Below are positions 1 through 10,795 of a stretch of 64,000 bases of DNA, in pieces (the first letter of the stretch is position 1; every line of letters starts with the position of its first letter). The DNA lies in contig NC_073746.1 in the NCBI RefSeq assembly GCF_029784135.1, positions 178,319,788 to 178,383,787 of the forward strand, written 5' to 3'. Both the position numbers and the translations under genes were made by a program. Below the pieces are notes generated by a model. The model made no database searches. It saw only the letters and a program-made list of their open reading frames with translations, and had not been told where the DNA came from. Source of the stretch: Toxorhynchites rutilus septentrionalis. Taxonomy: Eukaryota > Arthropoda > Insecta > Diptera > Culicidae.

Positions 1-236
1 TGCGCTCCACTGATAGTAATTCCAACCGAGGACAAGAGATAGCTACGTCACAATACGTTCCAATTACCACAACCCCTCGACCTCTACACTCATCGAACGC
101 TCCAATCATATCGAACACACCTCACTCACAATCGCAAACCTTCGCTACTAGAAATTTAATTAGCACACAACTGGCACAAAAGCTAATTCTTCATAGTCTA
201 AACGATTCACTCTCTCTCCAAGGAGTTGGTCCAAGC

Positions 237-3011
237 ATGATACATTCAAAGCAATCAGCCATGGTCAAGGTTTTGTCTCGTTACACCAACTTCGCAGTAG
301 ATTTGAAGTTCCATATTCTACCAGAATTCAAACCGATTATTCCGTCGAGTCGTTTATCGGTTTTACAATGGAAAATACCAATTTCCGTGGTCCTTGCCGA
401 TCCACGCTTCTTCGAACCCAGTCACATCGATGTTATAATAGGAGCTGAAATCTACCATCGTTTACTACTTGATGGCTTTATCGAGCTTGATTCAAATTTG
501 CCCATTTTAAAGGAAACCGTCTTCGGCTGGATTGTATCCGGCAAATGTAGCAACACTATCAGCTGCCATTCCGCTGTCACCATGGTATGCAGCAATGCGG
601 ATTTAGAAAAGCAGATGATGCGTTTCTGGGAGATTGAATCATGTCACTCCAACAACATTCTTTCTGTGGACGAACAGCAGTGTGAACAATATTTTGCAGA
701 GACGACCACGCGTGATGCCAATGGTAGATTTGTTGTATCCCTACTGACGAAGAAAACTGTTTTATCGAAGCTTGGAAGTTCTCGAGAAATTTCACTACGG
801 CGATTTCTCTCACTCGAACGTCGTTTGCACGCAAATCCCGAGTTAATGAAATCGTATACGGATTTTATTCGAGAATATATCGAATTGGGACACATGACCT
901 TAATCAATCCTAACGCTGATTTATTGTCTTCTACTATTCAACCTTATCATATGCCACACCACTGTGTTGTACGACCTGAAAGTTCAACTAAGAAACTGCG
1001 CGTTGTGTTTGACGCTTCCTGTCCGACGGATACTGGTGTATCGCTCAACGATGCCCTCATGATCGGTCCAGTCGTACAAGACGACCTCTACAATATCATC
1101 CTTCGATTTCGATTCTCACGGTACGCTATAGTCGCCGATTTGGAAAAAATGTATCGGAAGATACTCATTCATCCAACAGACCGTCATCTCCTACGGATTT
1201 TATGGCGAAACAAGCCTAATGATCCTGTGGACACGTATGAACTTCGCACCGTTACGTATGGGACAGCGAGTGTCCCATTTTTAGCTACACGCTGCCTTCG
1301 GCAACTTGCGATGGAAAACGTCACCTCATACCCTACTGCGTGCGCTATACTCGATAAAAACTTTTATATCGATGACTTGCTTTGTGGAGTGGCATCAGAG
1401 CAAGAAGGCATCGTGCTTTGTAAGCAGCTAACTGATATTCTTCGTAGTGCTGGTTTCAAGTTGCACAAATGGGCGTCAAACAGCACACATATTTTAGGGA
1501 GCATACCAGCCGAATTGAGAGAAAATCGCAATGTTTTTGAACTCGATTCGTCATCACCTGTAAAAACTTTAGGTCTACTGTGGCAGCCAGCAGGAGACGT
1601 CTTCCGGTTTAAAATACCCTCCTGGAATTATAACGCTGTAATCACCAAACGACTTGTGCTCTCGGACGCAGCACGCTTATTTGATCCCCTTGGGCTTGTG
1701 GGTCCAATTATAGTACGTTCGAAAATGTTTATGCAACAATTGTGGCAATCGAAAATATCCTGGGATTGTCAATTAGAAGACCAGCAACTACAGTTTTGGA
1801 AAGAGTTCCGAAACGATCTGCAATCTCTAGAAGGTTTTGCCGTTCCTCGCTGGGTAGTACCATGTAGTCAACCATACGTCATTGAACTACACAGCTTCTG
1901 CGACGCTTCAGAGAACGCGTATGGAGCTTGCATCTACCTTCGCTGCATCTCCGAGAGTGGATCAACTTGTGTACACCTCCTCACGGCTGAGTCGAAAGTT
2001 GCACCGAAAGCTCAAGGAAAAGGTCAAAAAAGAATTTGTCTGCCTCGCCTCGAACTGTCATCCGCCCTCCTACTAACCCATTTGTATGAGAAGGTTAAGA
2101 GTGGTTTGAACCTCAACACACGTGACTTCTTCTGGTCAGATTCAATGATCGTCATCCATTGGCTAGCTGCATCGCCATCTCGTTGGAAGAGATTTGTAGG
2201 AAATCGCGTGGCGGAAATCCAGCAGATTACTGCCGCTGGAACTTGGGGCCATGTAGCCGGTTTTGAAAACCCTGCGGATGTAATATCCAGAGGCATGCTA
2301 GCTATCCAACTGATCAAACACACTCTCTGGTGGAGAGGCCCACTTTGGTTGAGCACATCAAGTGAATTTCGACCAAATATTTTGCGTACTACCGACGATC
2401 AATTCGATAGTCAATTATTAGAAGAGAAACCATCGACTTCCCTAGCCACAGTTTCTCCCAGAAATATGTTCGAATTTAAATCAACGCTCACCGGGTTAAT
2501 TCGATTAGTTGCTCATCTCCACCGATTTGTGTTCAACACTAGATTAAGAAACCGAAGTACACGACAAGTTGGACCCCTATCGACTGCTGAATTGGACAGT
2601 GCTCTACAAAACCTAGTACGAATCGCTCAAAATGAATCATTCGGAGAAGACATCCGCTCAATTCGCTCATCTACACAAGTTAAAACCACTTCCAAATTGA
2701 AATCGCTTTCACCCATTCTGAAAGATGGCATTCTTCGAGCTCGTGGCCGTCTCAGTAATGCTTGCATCAACTACGATCAAAAACAACCAATGATTCTCGA
2801 TCATGATCATCCTCTAACATTATTAATTGTTCGCCACTATCATATAAAATATCTGGACCCCAACTGTTATGTGCAGCAGTTCGTTCAAGATTTTGGCCTC
2901 TTCGACTACGAAACATTGCCCGTAAAGTCGTGCACACCTGCGTCACTTGCTTTCGCAGCAAGCCTGAAGATACCGAACAAATCATGGCGGATCTTCCACC
3001 AGCACGTGTAA
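237..3011 (+). CDS. BEL/Pao pol fragment: peptidase, RT, RNase H
   Basis: This 924-residue frame holds most of a BEL/Pao polyprotein, which would act in cytoplasmic virus-like particles to mature Gag-Pol and copy the element RNA. The N-terminal ~100 residues match the DUF1758 peptidase-like region (DVIIGAE, then FGWIVSGK). RT follows, with FDAS, ADLEKMYRKI, TVTYGTASVPFLATRCLRQL and the catalytic FYIDDLL box. RNase H begins near FCDASENAYGACIY and includes LPRLEL, WSDS and NPADVISRG. The tail (RARGRLSN, then H-x4-IVRHYH) starts the integrase zinc domain and then loses the frame near 2880, so the last ~40 residues are out of frame. The Met at 237 is only the first in the open frame; the true protein starts outside the window. 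The RNase H segment carries a short unusual Lys/Gly-rich stretch before RICLPRLEL. Confidence 0.88.
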   Translation: MIHSKQSAMVKVLSRYTNFAVDLKFHILPEFKPIIPSSRLSVLQWKIPISVVLADPRFFEPSHIDVIIGAEIYHRLLLDGFIELDSNLPILKETVFGWIVSGKCSNTISCHSAVTMVCSNADLEKQMMRFWEIESCHSNNILSVDEQQCEQYFAETTTRDANGRFVVSLLTKKTVLSKLGSSREISLRRFLSLERRLHANPELMKSYTDFIREYIELGHMTLINPNADLLSSTIQPYHMPHHCVVRPESSTKKLRVVFDASCPTDTGVSLNDALMIGPVVQDDLYNIILRFRFSRYAIVADLEKMYRKILIHPTDRHLLRILWRNKPNDPVDTYELRTVTYGTASVPFLATRCLRQLAMENVTSYPTACAILDKNFYIDDLLCGVASEQEGIVLCKQLTDILRSAGFKLHKWASNSTHILGSIPAELRENRNVFELDSSSPVKTLGLLWQPAGDVFRFKIPSWNYNAVITKRLVLSDAARLFDPLGLVGPIIVRSKMFMQQLWQSKISWDCQLEDQQLQFWKEFRNDLQSLEGFAVPRWVVPCSQPYVIELHSFCDASENAYGACIYLRCISESGSTCVHLLTAESKVAPKAQGKGQKRICLPRLELSSALLLTHLYEKVKSGLNLNTRDFFWSDSMIVIHWLAASPSRWKRFVGNRVAEIQQITAAGTWGHVAGFENPADVISRGMLAIQLIKHTLWWRGPLWLSTSSEFRPNILRTTDDQFDSQLLEEKPSTSLATVSPRNMFEFKSTLTGLIRLVAHLHRFVFNTRLRNRSTRQVGPLSTAELDSALQNLVRIAQNESFGEDIRSIRSSTQVKTTSKLKSLSPILKDGILRARGRLSNACINYDQKQPMILDHDHPLTLLIVRHYHIKYLDPNCYVQQFVQDFGLFDYETLPVKSCTPASLAFAASLKIPNKSWRIFHQHV

Positions 3012-3967
3012 CCCCAACCATGCCATTCCTGAGAACAGGAATCGATTTTTGTGGACCACTATATTTGCGACCGCTTACCCGGAAACGTGCTCCAGAGAAG
3101 TGCTATGTTGCAGTTTTTGTCTGCATGTCAACGAAGGCGCAGCACTTCGAGTTAGTGGGCAATCTCTCCACAGACTCTTTCGTCGCAGCGCTCAAAAGAT
3201 TTGCCGCCCGACGTGGCATACCACAAACAATTTTTTGCGACAATGCCACTAATTTTGTCGGCGCTAGACGATTATTGAACGAATTTTTGCAGTTATTCCG
3301 AACACAGCAAAGTCGAGATCAAGTTGTAAAACTGTGCTCAGACGAGGGCATAGAATTTCGATTCATTCCGCCAAGATCTCCTCATTTTGGGGGAATTTGG
3401 GAAGCTGCGGTGAAATCCCTAAAACATCACCTGTATCGCACTCTTAAAAACGCTTTAGTAACCGCCGAACAAATGGAAATATTACTGTGTCAAATCGAGG
3501 CGTGTTTAAACTCACGGCCTCTCACACAGCTTAGCAGTGACCCTCAGGATCTGAACGTCCTTACACCAGGACATTTCTTGGTGCATAGATCGCTAACCGC
3601 GATACCTGAACCGTCTTATGAGGAAATTTCATTGGGAAATCTTTCACAGTGGCAACTAGTTCAGGAATTCCTTAGACGCATATGGCAACGATGGTCAACG
3701 GAGTATCTCGCCGACCTACAGCAACGAACCAGATGGACCCGCAGACGCAACAACATCCAGATTGGTACCATGGTGTTGGTCAAGGAGGATCATCTCCCTC
3801 CAATGAAGTGGCGATACGGCCGTATCGTAGAAGTTTTCCCTGGCAACGACGGCTGTATACGTGTAGTCAACATCCGGACAAAAGATGGCATATTCAAACG
3901 AGCCATTAAACGCATCTGTGTTCTCCCAATTCAGGACAATCTGCAGCGCAATGCAGAGTCATCATAG
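2930..3967 (+). CDS. BEL/Pao integrase, frameshifted continuation of pol
   Basis: This frame continues pol after the frameshift and carries the integrase that would join element cDNA to nuclear DNA. CVTCFRSKPE supplies the CxxC half of the zinc domain whose His half is in the preceding frame. The catalytic core shows Asp39 in GIDFCGP, Asp104 in FCDNATNF and Glu158 in GGIWEAAVK, the expected DDE order. The C-terminal part (MVLVKEDHLPPMKWRYGRI) is the chromodomain-like DUF5641 tail typical of BEL/Pao. The annotated Met is internal; the natural protein is fused to the upstream frame. All three catalytic residues survive although the polyprotein is broken. Confidence 0.88.
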   Translation: MHTCVTCFRSKPEDTEQIMADLPPARVTPTMPFLRTGIDFCGPLYLRPLTRKRAPEKCYVAVFVCMSTKAQHFELVGNLSTDSFVAALKRFAARRGIPQTIFCDNATNFVGARRLLNEFLQLFRTQQSRDQVVKLCSDEGIEFRFIPPRSPHFGGIWEAAVKSLKHHLYRTLKNALVTAEQMEILLCQIEACLNSRPLTQLSSDPQDLNVLTPGHFLVHRSLTAIPEPSYEEISLGNLSQWQLVQEFLRRIWQRWSTEYLADLQQRTRWTRRRNNIQIGTMVLVKEDHLPPMKWRYGRIVEVFPGNDGCIRVVNIRTKDGIFKRAIKRICVLPIQDNLQRNAESS

Positions 3968-4010
3968 GTCTAGTTGTTCGCGGATCCAGAAAACAAGCAT
4001 TGTTGGATGG

Positions 4011-4032
4011 GAGAGGGTCTTATGGCCCTCTC
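4011..4032 (+). other. 7-bp perfect hairpin after pol stop
   Basis: GAGAGGG (4011-4017) and CCCTCTC (4026-4032) form a perfect 7-bp stem with an 8-nt loop about 45 bp after the pol stop codon. It lies in the untranslated part of the BEL element, ahead of the LTR. Function is unknown; an RNA structure in the 3' UTR is possible. Confidence 0.4.
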
Positions 4033-4419
4033 ACATGCTAAGTATCCCTGTTTCATTCACTATATTTTGATTTGGTCTCGGCCTAAATACTATACATTGG
4101 CAGATGACGACACTATCCCGCAGAAGAATCCACATCCAACCTGGCATCTCCTGTGAAGACGACCCGTGCAAGATCCGGCAGGAACCTTTCCCGACACCTC
4201 ACCCCGCAGCCGTTGGAAGAAGCAATCCTGTCATCGAGTAACTAATATGTCAAACATGAAAACAGCGTAGATAGTTCTTGTTTTCGCTCTCATCGCCATT
4301 ATTCTTTTGCGAAAAATAACATTGAAATGAATTGAAATTAAATACCGACATGTATCTAGTAAGATTGATAGCCCCCACCATTAATACGCATGAAAAAAAA
4401 ATTGTATTGAAATAGAATT

Positions 4420-4435
4420 TCAATGGTGGGCGGTA
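4420..4435 (+). promoter_or_regulatory. polypurine tract (plus-strand primer)
   Basis: A purine-rich run (TGGTGGGCGG) lies directly before TGTTCTAGC. LTR retrotransposons prime plus-strand DNA from such a tract immediately upstream of the 3' LTR. Its position fixes the LTR start proposed here. Confidence 0.6.
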
Positions 4436-4791
4436 TGTTCTAGCTTAGGTCAATAATAGACTCGGTACCCTAAATGATTTGCCTACGCTCACACTTTATC
4501 GCGCAGAGCATTATTATCTCAAAAATCTAATCTGCATACGCACAAAGCAGATAATAGTTTTATAATCCCTTTTGTCACAGAACGAAACGAAAGACAGATA
4601 AAACTAGATACACCGATAGCTTCAGCCTCTTTCTACGTAGATAGTTCACAGAGTACGCATCAAAAATTATATCGTCGGTCAAATACAATTTCGAGCAAAG
4701 GAATTGAATAGTTTTTTCCATTACTTATCCGCGCCAACAGTGTCCCGTCCACAATCCGGTGAACCAGTCGAATTTAGTTAGTTTCCCTACA
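4436..4791 (+). repeat. probable 3' LTR of the BEL/Pao element
   Basis: A 356-bp noncoding block starts TGTTCTAG right after the polypurine tract and ends CCCTACA, satisfying the TG...CA rule. The 5' LTR is not in the window, so the boundaries are inferred from the tract and the terminal dinucleotides only. An alternative start at TGTTGGATGG near 4001 was considered less likely because no purine tract precedes it. Confidence 0.6.
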
Positions 4792-4826
4792 ATGTCTATT
4801 TTCGATCTGTCATTTAGTTTGTTTTT

Positions 4827-4882
4827 GATAGAGGCGAATGAACTGCAAAGTTTAAAGCCTCTTAAAAACAAAGAAGAAGAAA
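4827..4882 (+). mobile_element. short hairpin retroposon, copy 1
   Basis: A 56-bp unit with stem arms AGAGGC (4830-4835) and GCCTCT (4857-4862), loop GAATGAACTGCAAAGTTTAAA-like, and tail TTAAAAACAAAGAAGAAG. It is bracketed by a 9-bp direct repeat, TTTGTTTTT, at 4818-4826 and 4883-4891. The same unit recurs near 12.95, 17.3, 56.8, 62.0 and 62.5 kb. No protein and no tRNA-type promoter boxes are visible. Confidence 0.65.
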
Positions 4883-5009
4883 TTTGTTTTTTCTCGGTAA
4901 TTTATTAGATATTTTTTCCTCGGTAATTGTTATGGATAATTCTAAAGACAAAAATATTGTGTAAAATTTTGAGTTGCAAACAAAATTTCTAGTGCCAAAA
5001 TTGAAAATG

Positions 5010-5334
5010 TTGCAGAATACATTTGGTGACTCAACTATGTCGAAAACACGGGTGTATGAATGGTAGAAGGCATTTAAAGACGTCCGACCAAGAAGAGATG
5101 AACGGATCGCCACGCCAAGGACAAGCATCCGCTTCTGCAATCAACAAAATAAAAGGAATCGTGCACGGAAATCGTCATATTTTAGGCATGATAAAAGTCG
5201 TAGCACGACTAGTGCCAAGAAGGCTCAATTTTCTACAAAAATTTCGTCGGAATAAAGTGACTGAAGACATGTTTGTACGATCAAATTCTGATCCCATGTT
5301 TATCCAACGCGTAATTACTGGTGACAAGACATAG
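5010..5334 (+). pseudogene. mariner (DD34D) transposase relic
   Basis: Translation in shifting frames gives pieces typical of mariner transposase: STMSKTRVYEW followed by KAFKD, then VPRRLNFLQKF, VTEDM and SDPMFIQRVITGDKT. The last motif is the first catalytic Asp box, normally TGDET. Frames change several times, the sequence stops just after that Asp, and no TIRs are seen, so this is an old 5' fragment of a Tc1/mariner element. Confidence 0.7.
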
Positions 5335-5448
5335 GTGTAACCTTTTCATATTTTCGAAACTCAAATTATCGCTTTGCGGACCCGTTTTGGCATCATTGAA
5401 AAAATATAAATGATTTCGCTGCGTGAACTGAAGAAAGCAATTTCAGAA

Positions 5449-5450
<2 letters not shown>

Positions 5451-5524
<74 letters not shown>
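5451..5524. repeat. (TA)n microsatellite
   Basis: About 37 TA dinucleotides, located next to the Helitron-N 5' terminus. They give spurious Tyr-Ile open frames on both strands. Confidence 0.97.
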
Positions 5525-5527
<3 letters not shown>

Positions 5528-5743
5528 GGATTTCTGTCTGTCTGATTCTTATGGACTCGAAAACTACTGAACCGATCGACACGAAAATAGGTTTTTGGGG
5601 CTGGGCAACCAAATTGAGACCCAAATAAAACACAAATTTCTACGTTACTCGAGAACTAATCAAGCGAACGAAACCAAATTTGGCATATGAAGGTTTTAGG
5701 GTGCAATAAATGTTTTTACGGTGGTAAGATACTCCTCCTCTCT

Positions 5744-5781
5744 GGGAGGCGATCTGGCGTAGTGGTAACATCCATACCTCC
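5744..5781 (+). repeat. head fragment of tRNA-derived SINE
   Basis: GGAGGCGATCTGGCGTAGTG and the following bases to CCATACCTC match the first ~36 bp (A-box region) of the full SINE at 41820-41962. The B box and tail are absent, and the fragment merges into Helitron-N module sequence. Confidence 0.65.
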
Positions 5782-6397
5782 ATACCTTAGGGTGCAATAA
5801 ATGATTCTATGGTGGTTAGATACTCAACCTTACTCTCTTACAGTAGGCTGCCATACAAATGAAACACAAATTTCTGCATTACTCGAGAATTAATCAAACA
5901 AACGAAACCAAATTATGTATACAAATGAAACGCAAATGTCTGTATAACTCGAGAACTAATCAAGCAAACGAAACCAAATTTGGCATGTGGAGATTTTATG
6001 ATGCAATAAATGTTTCTATGGTGGTTAGATACTCCTCCCCCCTTTCTTAGGGTGGGCTGTCATACAAATGAAAAACAAATTTCTGCATAACTCGAAAACC
6101 AATCAAGCAAATGGAGCCAAATTTGGCATGTGAAGATATTAGGAGGCACGAAACGTTTCTATGATGAATAGACACTCCTCCTCCCTCTCTAAGGGGAGAA
6201 GAGGGGAGGGGTCTGTCTTTATTCTATCATATTTTCTGTATCAAACATGAATTCCATGTACTAGAAACATGTTATTTGCAAGTGGTTGAAAAATATTGAA
6301 CGAGAATTGTGTCTGAAAATAATCTGAAATTATAATGATGAGTTTCGGTAGAAGTAGGAATTTTATAGTAAAAGGTAAATTCAACAGGGTCGATTAA

Positions 6398-6499
6398 CCC
6401 CTTCCCGTACGATTTAATTTTCAAAAGAGCGGACCAAATGCAAATGTTTTGGCACAATCATGTCATATCGGGTGAGACTCGATGTTGAACGTGAAAGGG
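6398..6499. mobile_element. 102-bp TTAA (piggyBac-type) MITE
   Basis: The body begins CCCCTTCCCGT and ends ACGTGAAAGGG and is flanked by TTAA on both sides (6394-6397, 6500-6503). TTAA duplication with CCC(C)TT ends is the piggyBac signature. The related Helitron-N copy at ~36.42 kb lacks this block, providing a paralogous empty site. Confidence 0.75.
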
Positions 6500-6540
6500 T
6501 TAAAAGATCAATCAATGAACAGTTTAGAGTTATTGATAAC

Positions 6541-8923
6541 AGCTATAAATGCAATATATTATAGCTATTACAGCTATAAATGTTCAGAAGGGGCCTATTA
6601 TGGAAGCGAAAACATAAATTTAAATGAAGCATACTACGAATTCCCGTTATATATTTGGCAGAATGTATGTTATTTACTAGCAAATATCAACGATTACCAA
6701 TCAATTTATTCAATGATTTAGCATGCCTCTTTTCATCAATTTTCATGTTCAGTGCATTGAGTATGCTGAAACACGTTGAAATGTCGGTGGCTCGCATTCC
6801 AATAAACAACATGTCAGAAAAATGACTTGGTCTGAAAAATACATCCTTGAGGAAGAGGCAATAGAATTGTATCGTACTGCTATCATACCCGCAGCTCTCG
6901 GTGCTGTAGAGATTGTTCAGATAACACGTTTGGTTCAATTACTCTGCTAATGACATTAAAAGAAATGAATTCCACAGAAACTTAAGTGATCGTTTGACAC
7001 GTGGGGATTGAAAGGTTGAATTCAACAGAAATGCTATTTCATATCATTTGTTTTGTGATTCAAACTCATCCCCAAGTTTGCAAAATTAGTGGATGTAAGT
7101 ATAGCAGTAATTAGCAAGCAACAACTGAAGCTGGGGCCATTATCGCATAGGGCGATTTTGCACATCTGATATCAAATTTTAACATCAACGACGCCAGTGC
7201 CGAAATATTTGGTAAAACTTTCATAACAAATTCAAGAATTCAATAAAAGATGGTCCAACTCAACCAACTCCCATTATTTGAGCCTGATTAATGTCATAGC
7301 TGTAAATGGCCCGAAGCTACCGAATTCCCTTGATTCAAAATATTTGCTAGCTCATAACAAAGATAAAACAAAACGAAAAACAAACGAACCGGCTTGACAC
7401 CGCGTGAAACAGCTTCTTCTATGTTTTCCAAACAATTTAGAACATTGTAAAATGTTTGCGCCGCTCGTGGCGTTTCATATCTAATCGATGGAAAAGTTTT
7501 ACGGACCAACGTCTCTACTCTATTCTCTGTTCAGGGGGTTTACAAATGAAAAACGACAATAGAAAACGGAGAACACGGACAAACGGAATCGATGCTTCGA
7601 TCGAGCAGCCGGAAGCTGAAGCCAAGGGAAATGGTCTCAAACCACGGGCGAAACGAACGATGGGAATCCTATTTCTCATAGTTCGTATAATCCCTCGACA
7701 CGTGGAGCAAAAAAACGCTTATTTCGCCGCCCCGGGAACGATATAAGGGAGAAAGAAATCGGAAAAGACTCGGGGGGAGTGTCAACAATGCCGAGAAGTT
7801 CTCCGGCTATTGTAAGTGACATATAGATTTTATGATGGTTTTTCCCACCGCGCACATGTTTGTCATCTATATGCTCTTCCACTTTGCAGGTCAAACTAAT
7901 TCGTATATATTTAACAGGAATGAGAAAAAAGGAATGTGTTACATATTGCATGTAATATGATATCATTGGAAAAGAAAAAAATGGATGATCAAATACATAC
8001 CAATGTCCTTCGTGAAACGTGCACTAGGGGAAAAAATTACAGATTATCCCTGATTCCTCAAAATCCTTCCACTGATTAGATGTTTCGTGCAGAATTAAAT
8101 GCGATTCGGATAAGCAATATTGTTTGATAATTAGTTGAACAACCGATGTTCTCCAATCAGGCTATGTTATGTATTTGTACTGACAATTTGAAAACAACCA
8201 CGCGCTTCCACGAAAACTGAAATTGCGTTCAATTCCAATCCATACATTTTGCTATTGCAGAACAAGAGACTGTATCAAATTTGCACATACGCAATTGCAT
8301 CTATCATCAGCAGTCAACAGTGTGTCTCTGGAAGATCAAATCAATCGTTCCAGGGTTCACCTAATCAGATGACGTAACGTGAAATGAGATGCAAATAGCG
8401 AATTGGAATTAAACACTCGAATCAAACACTCAAATCGCAGTTTCCAATCACGGGTGCTCGCATTAGCATGGCATTTATTAGCCGTCACCGACATCGTTCA
8501 GCACTCGGTTAGGTCTAATCATCGAAGACAAAATCTAATTAGCATGTTTCCGGTACTAACTAAGCGTCGGTCGAATTGACGACTATCCTGATGATTTGCT
8601 CAGCTATTTGTCCCAACTCTACGAACTGAATCGAACCACGCTACACAGGATACGCAATTATAATTCATTCTGGAACGCTCATGTGTTCAATCGTTGGGGG
8701 CAAAATTTGGGTGGTAGGAACAATGCTACTATATCGTGTGATTGGTTTTGAGCTTCTAGTGATTGTTGTCGTATGAATCGGAAACCAACTGTTACAATTC
8801 CCCGTTGTGTTCCCACAACAGTCGCGCAGTTTATCCACGATGAAAGCATCCAAATGTCGATGGTGATTTTAAAAACCACTGCTATAGATGTGTAGATATC
8901 TCTACTGGACATGGAGGGGAATA
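6541..8923. other. no gene recognised; AT-rich noncoding
   Basis: No recognisable protein, RNA gene or clear element. Short open frames (for example 7456-7746) have no family resemblance. A small direct repeat, ACAGCTATAAATG, occurs near 6539-6582. Could be intergenic or intronic DNA. Confidence 0.6.
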
Positions 8924-9744
8924 CAGGTCGAACTCGATTATATACAGACTCGATTATATTCAATTTTGGACTCGATTATATACAGTGTGGAAAAAAATTA
9001 ATAGTTCAAATAAGACTTATTTCAAGAAAAAATGTAACCTTTCAACGTAAAGTTGAAATTTAAGTGACTATTATATGTACAGTGGAGTAAAAATCGCGAT
9101 TTTTGAAGATTATGCTTGAATTTTTGCCAGGAATTGTTTATATCGATATTGCAGCCAAATTAAGAGAGATAGAAGTTGAGCGTCAAAGAACTAATTGTAG
9201 AGTGATTTGAGAACTTTATTTGGTTGATAGAAACAATCAAGTTTAATATAATTTTTTTAGGATAAAATTGATAATTATGCATTAAACATTACTAACTTTT
9301 GAATTTTTCACATCCAGAATGTTATTTAAATAAACTAATTTAGTTTTTCCACTACTATATCCTGTACAAAATTTTCTCATCTTTCAAATGAAAGCAACAA
9401 AATTGGCTTACGTAGCGTACTTTTAGTGTATAGCCAGTTTGAGGCAACAGAGTCCGAAACAAAAAAAAATCCAAAAACTCTGTCATTGTTGAAATTATAT
9501 TTGTAGAAGGATTTTCTTCATCAAATATGATCATCTATCACCTCCTGAGAGATTCTGGAAAAAAATTAATGTGAGAAAGGTGTTTTCTGACTTTAAGGGG
9601 ATGAATCATTTTTTTTTGTTTTCAATAAACGAAAAATATATGCATAAAAAACGAATAAAATAGAATTTCTGACTCGATTTATACAGGATTCGATTACATA
9701 CAGTGAAAAGAAATCGGAGACTGTATACAATCGAGTCCCCGCTG
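8924..9744. mobile_element. pogo/Tigger-like MITE, 821 bp
   Basis: Ends CAGGTCGAACTCGATTATAT on the left and, on the complementary strand at the right, CAGCGGGGACTCGATTGTAT. Both sides have flanking TA. ACTCGATTATATACAG is repeated near each end as sub-terminal repeats. The interior has no transposase. CAG...CTG termini with TA duplication suit pogo-type elements. Confidence 0.7.
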
Positions 9745-10199
9745 TATATCCAAACATCGATGTATAAAGAGACACAATGCAAGTGATATTATATTTAAAT
9801 CACTTTTATGGTGGATTCATCATACTCCAAATGAGTTATGAATAGAATTAATGTTATTTGAACTAAAACTTTAAAAAAAGTTGAAAACAAACCAGAACTT
9901 TCACATATTTCAATTTATGCATATCGTAAAGAGTTTATTTGAATATTCTTTTCTAGTTCTTAGTACAACATTCAATGCTTTTCATAATGATAAGACCACC
10001 CATATATTTAAAGATTCATGGAAGATGTATAATTTCCGGGCTTTATCTTCAAACTTAAAAATTAATTTCTTTTATTGTAAGACTGATTGTTTAAAACGCT
10101 TTTTTCGGATAAACGCCTTTTCTAAATGATACGACAACTAGCAGTGTTTCCTGGGTTAATGATAAAAAAATCATTCAAAAGTTTGTTACACCGCCAGAA

Positions 10200-10440
10200 T
10201 GATTCACTACAGTGATGCCGGATTAAGATTATTCCACGAATGAAGAATAGCAGTTTTCAGCTCATAAACTGATGAAAACGGACTATCAGCATAAATCCGT
10301 CGAACCGTCATTCCCCAGAGGTTCTCCACAACATCAAACTTTTCAGACCTAACCCAAGTTATCGTTCCGGTACTGGTAAGAAATCTGGCATTGTTTTGCT
10401 GGAAAACAAGCTTCACTCTTCGTCTTCTGTGAATCCTACT
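10200..10440 (-). pseudogene. Tc1-like transposase C-terminal relic
   Basis: The minus strand reads VFQQNNARFLTS, then FDVVENLWGMTVRRIYAD and FSSVYELKTAILHSW. These correspond to the second catalytic box (normally QQDNARPH; the Asp is Asn here) and the NxIENLWG box of Tc1 transposases. The stretch between them is deleted and the protein is otherwise missing, so it is inactive. Confidence 0.75.
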
Positions 10441-10689
10441 AATGATTCACAGACGACTTCAAGTACTTCAATGTAGTCAGAACTACTGATTTTGTGTGAG
10501 ACAACTTGTGAAAATTTTAATAGAATTTATGTTAACTGGTTTGAACGCAAAAAATTTAAAAGGGCAACCAATTAGAAGCATAATGTCCCTCATCCTGTCC
10601 CCCGGAATCTGTTCATGTTCTTGCTCACTTACTTTTTCTGTTTACCCTTACTGACAAAATATTGTGAATTGAATGATAAAAGTAGAATG

Positions 10690-10795
10690 GTCTGAGCCTA
10701 GAGGCACGGACGGAAGCTTGACGCAGGACTTTGAGAACAATTACTTTTAAATCGCGTTTTTGGAACTGTTCAGGAATCTGTAAGTTTCACTCATT
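10690..10795 (+). repeat. inverted-repeat arm (left) with GACGCAGGACT
   Basis: About 100 bp from GGTCTGAGCCTAGAGGCACG to GTTCAGGAATCTGTAAG matches, in reverse, 12560-12680. It includes a variant (GACGCAGGACT, 10720-10730) of the GACGTAGGACT motif that marks the GACG repeat family. Confidence 0.7.

Larger units (their letters stand above)
1..4791 (+). mobile_element. BEL/Pao LTR retrotransposon, 3' part
   Basis: The window opens inside a BEL/Pao element. Visible in order are an aspartic-peptidase-like DUF1758 region, reverse transcriptase, RNase H, integrase, a purine-rich primer tract and a probable 3' LTR. The gag region and 5' LTR lie outside the window, so LTR-LTR identity and the target duplication cannot be checked. 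A frameshift near 2880-2930 splits pol into two reading frames, so this copy cannot make a full polyprotein. The class is clear from pol order and motifs; the family name is not determinable here. Confidence 0.92.
5449..6540 (+). mobile_element. Helitron-N, copy 1 (3' end not found)
   Basis: The copy starts at A^TCTATATATA, the 5' TC typical of Helitrons, followed by a (TA)n run and TGGATTTCTGTCTGTCTG. Inside are about five imperfect modules, each with CATACAAATGAAACACAAAT, an ACTCGAGAACTAATCAA stretch, CCAAATTTGGCAT, and a G/C-poor pyrimidine run. The same modules occur in the complete copy at 35.07-36.55 kb, and homology runs to about 6540, where the CTAG end is missing. There is no RepHel ORF, so it is non-autonomous. 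Confidence 0.7.

Noticed and set aside
4001..4435. An alternative LTR start at TGTTGGATGG, or an env-like gene after pol
   Set aside because: No purine tract precedes it, and the 4000-4435 frames are short and unlike any envelope protein.
5361..5633. Open frames with Tyr-Ile runs at the (TA)n tracts (also at 44300-44659)
   Set aside because: Artefacts of dinucleotide repeats.
5745..5790. A functional tRNA gene near 5.75 or 41.82 kb
   Set aside because: The cloverleaf is incomplete; at 41.82 kb the sequence has a SINE body and target duplication.
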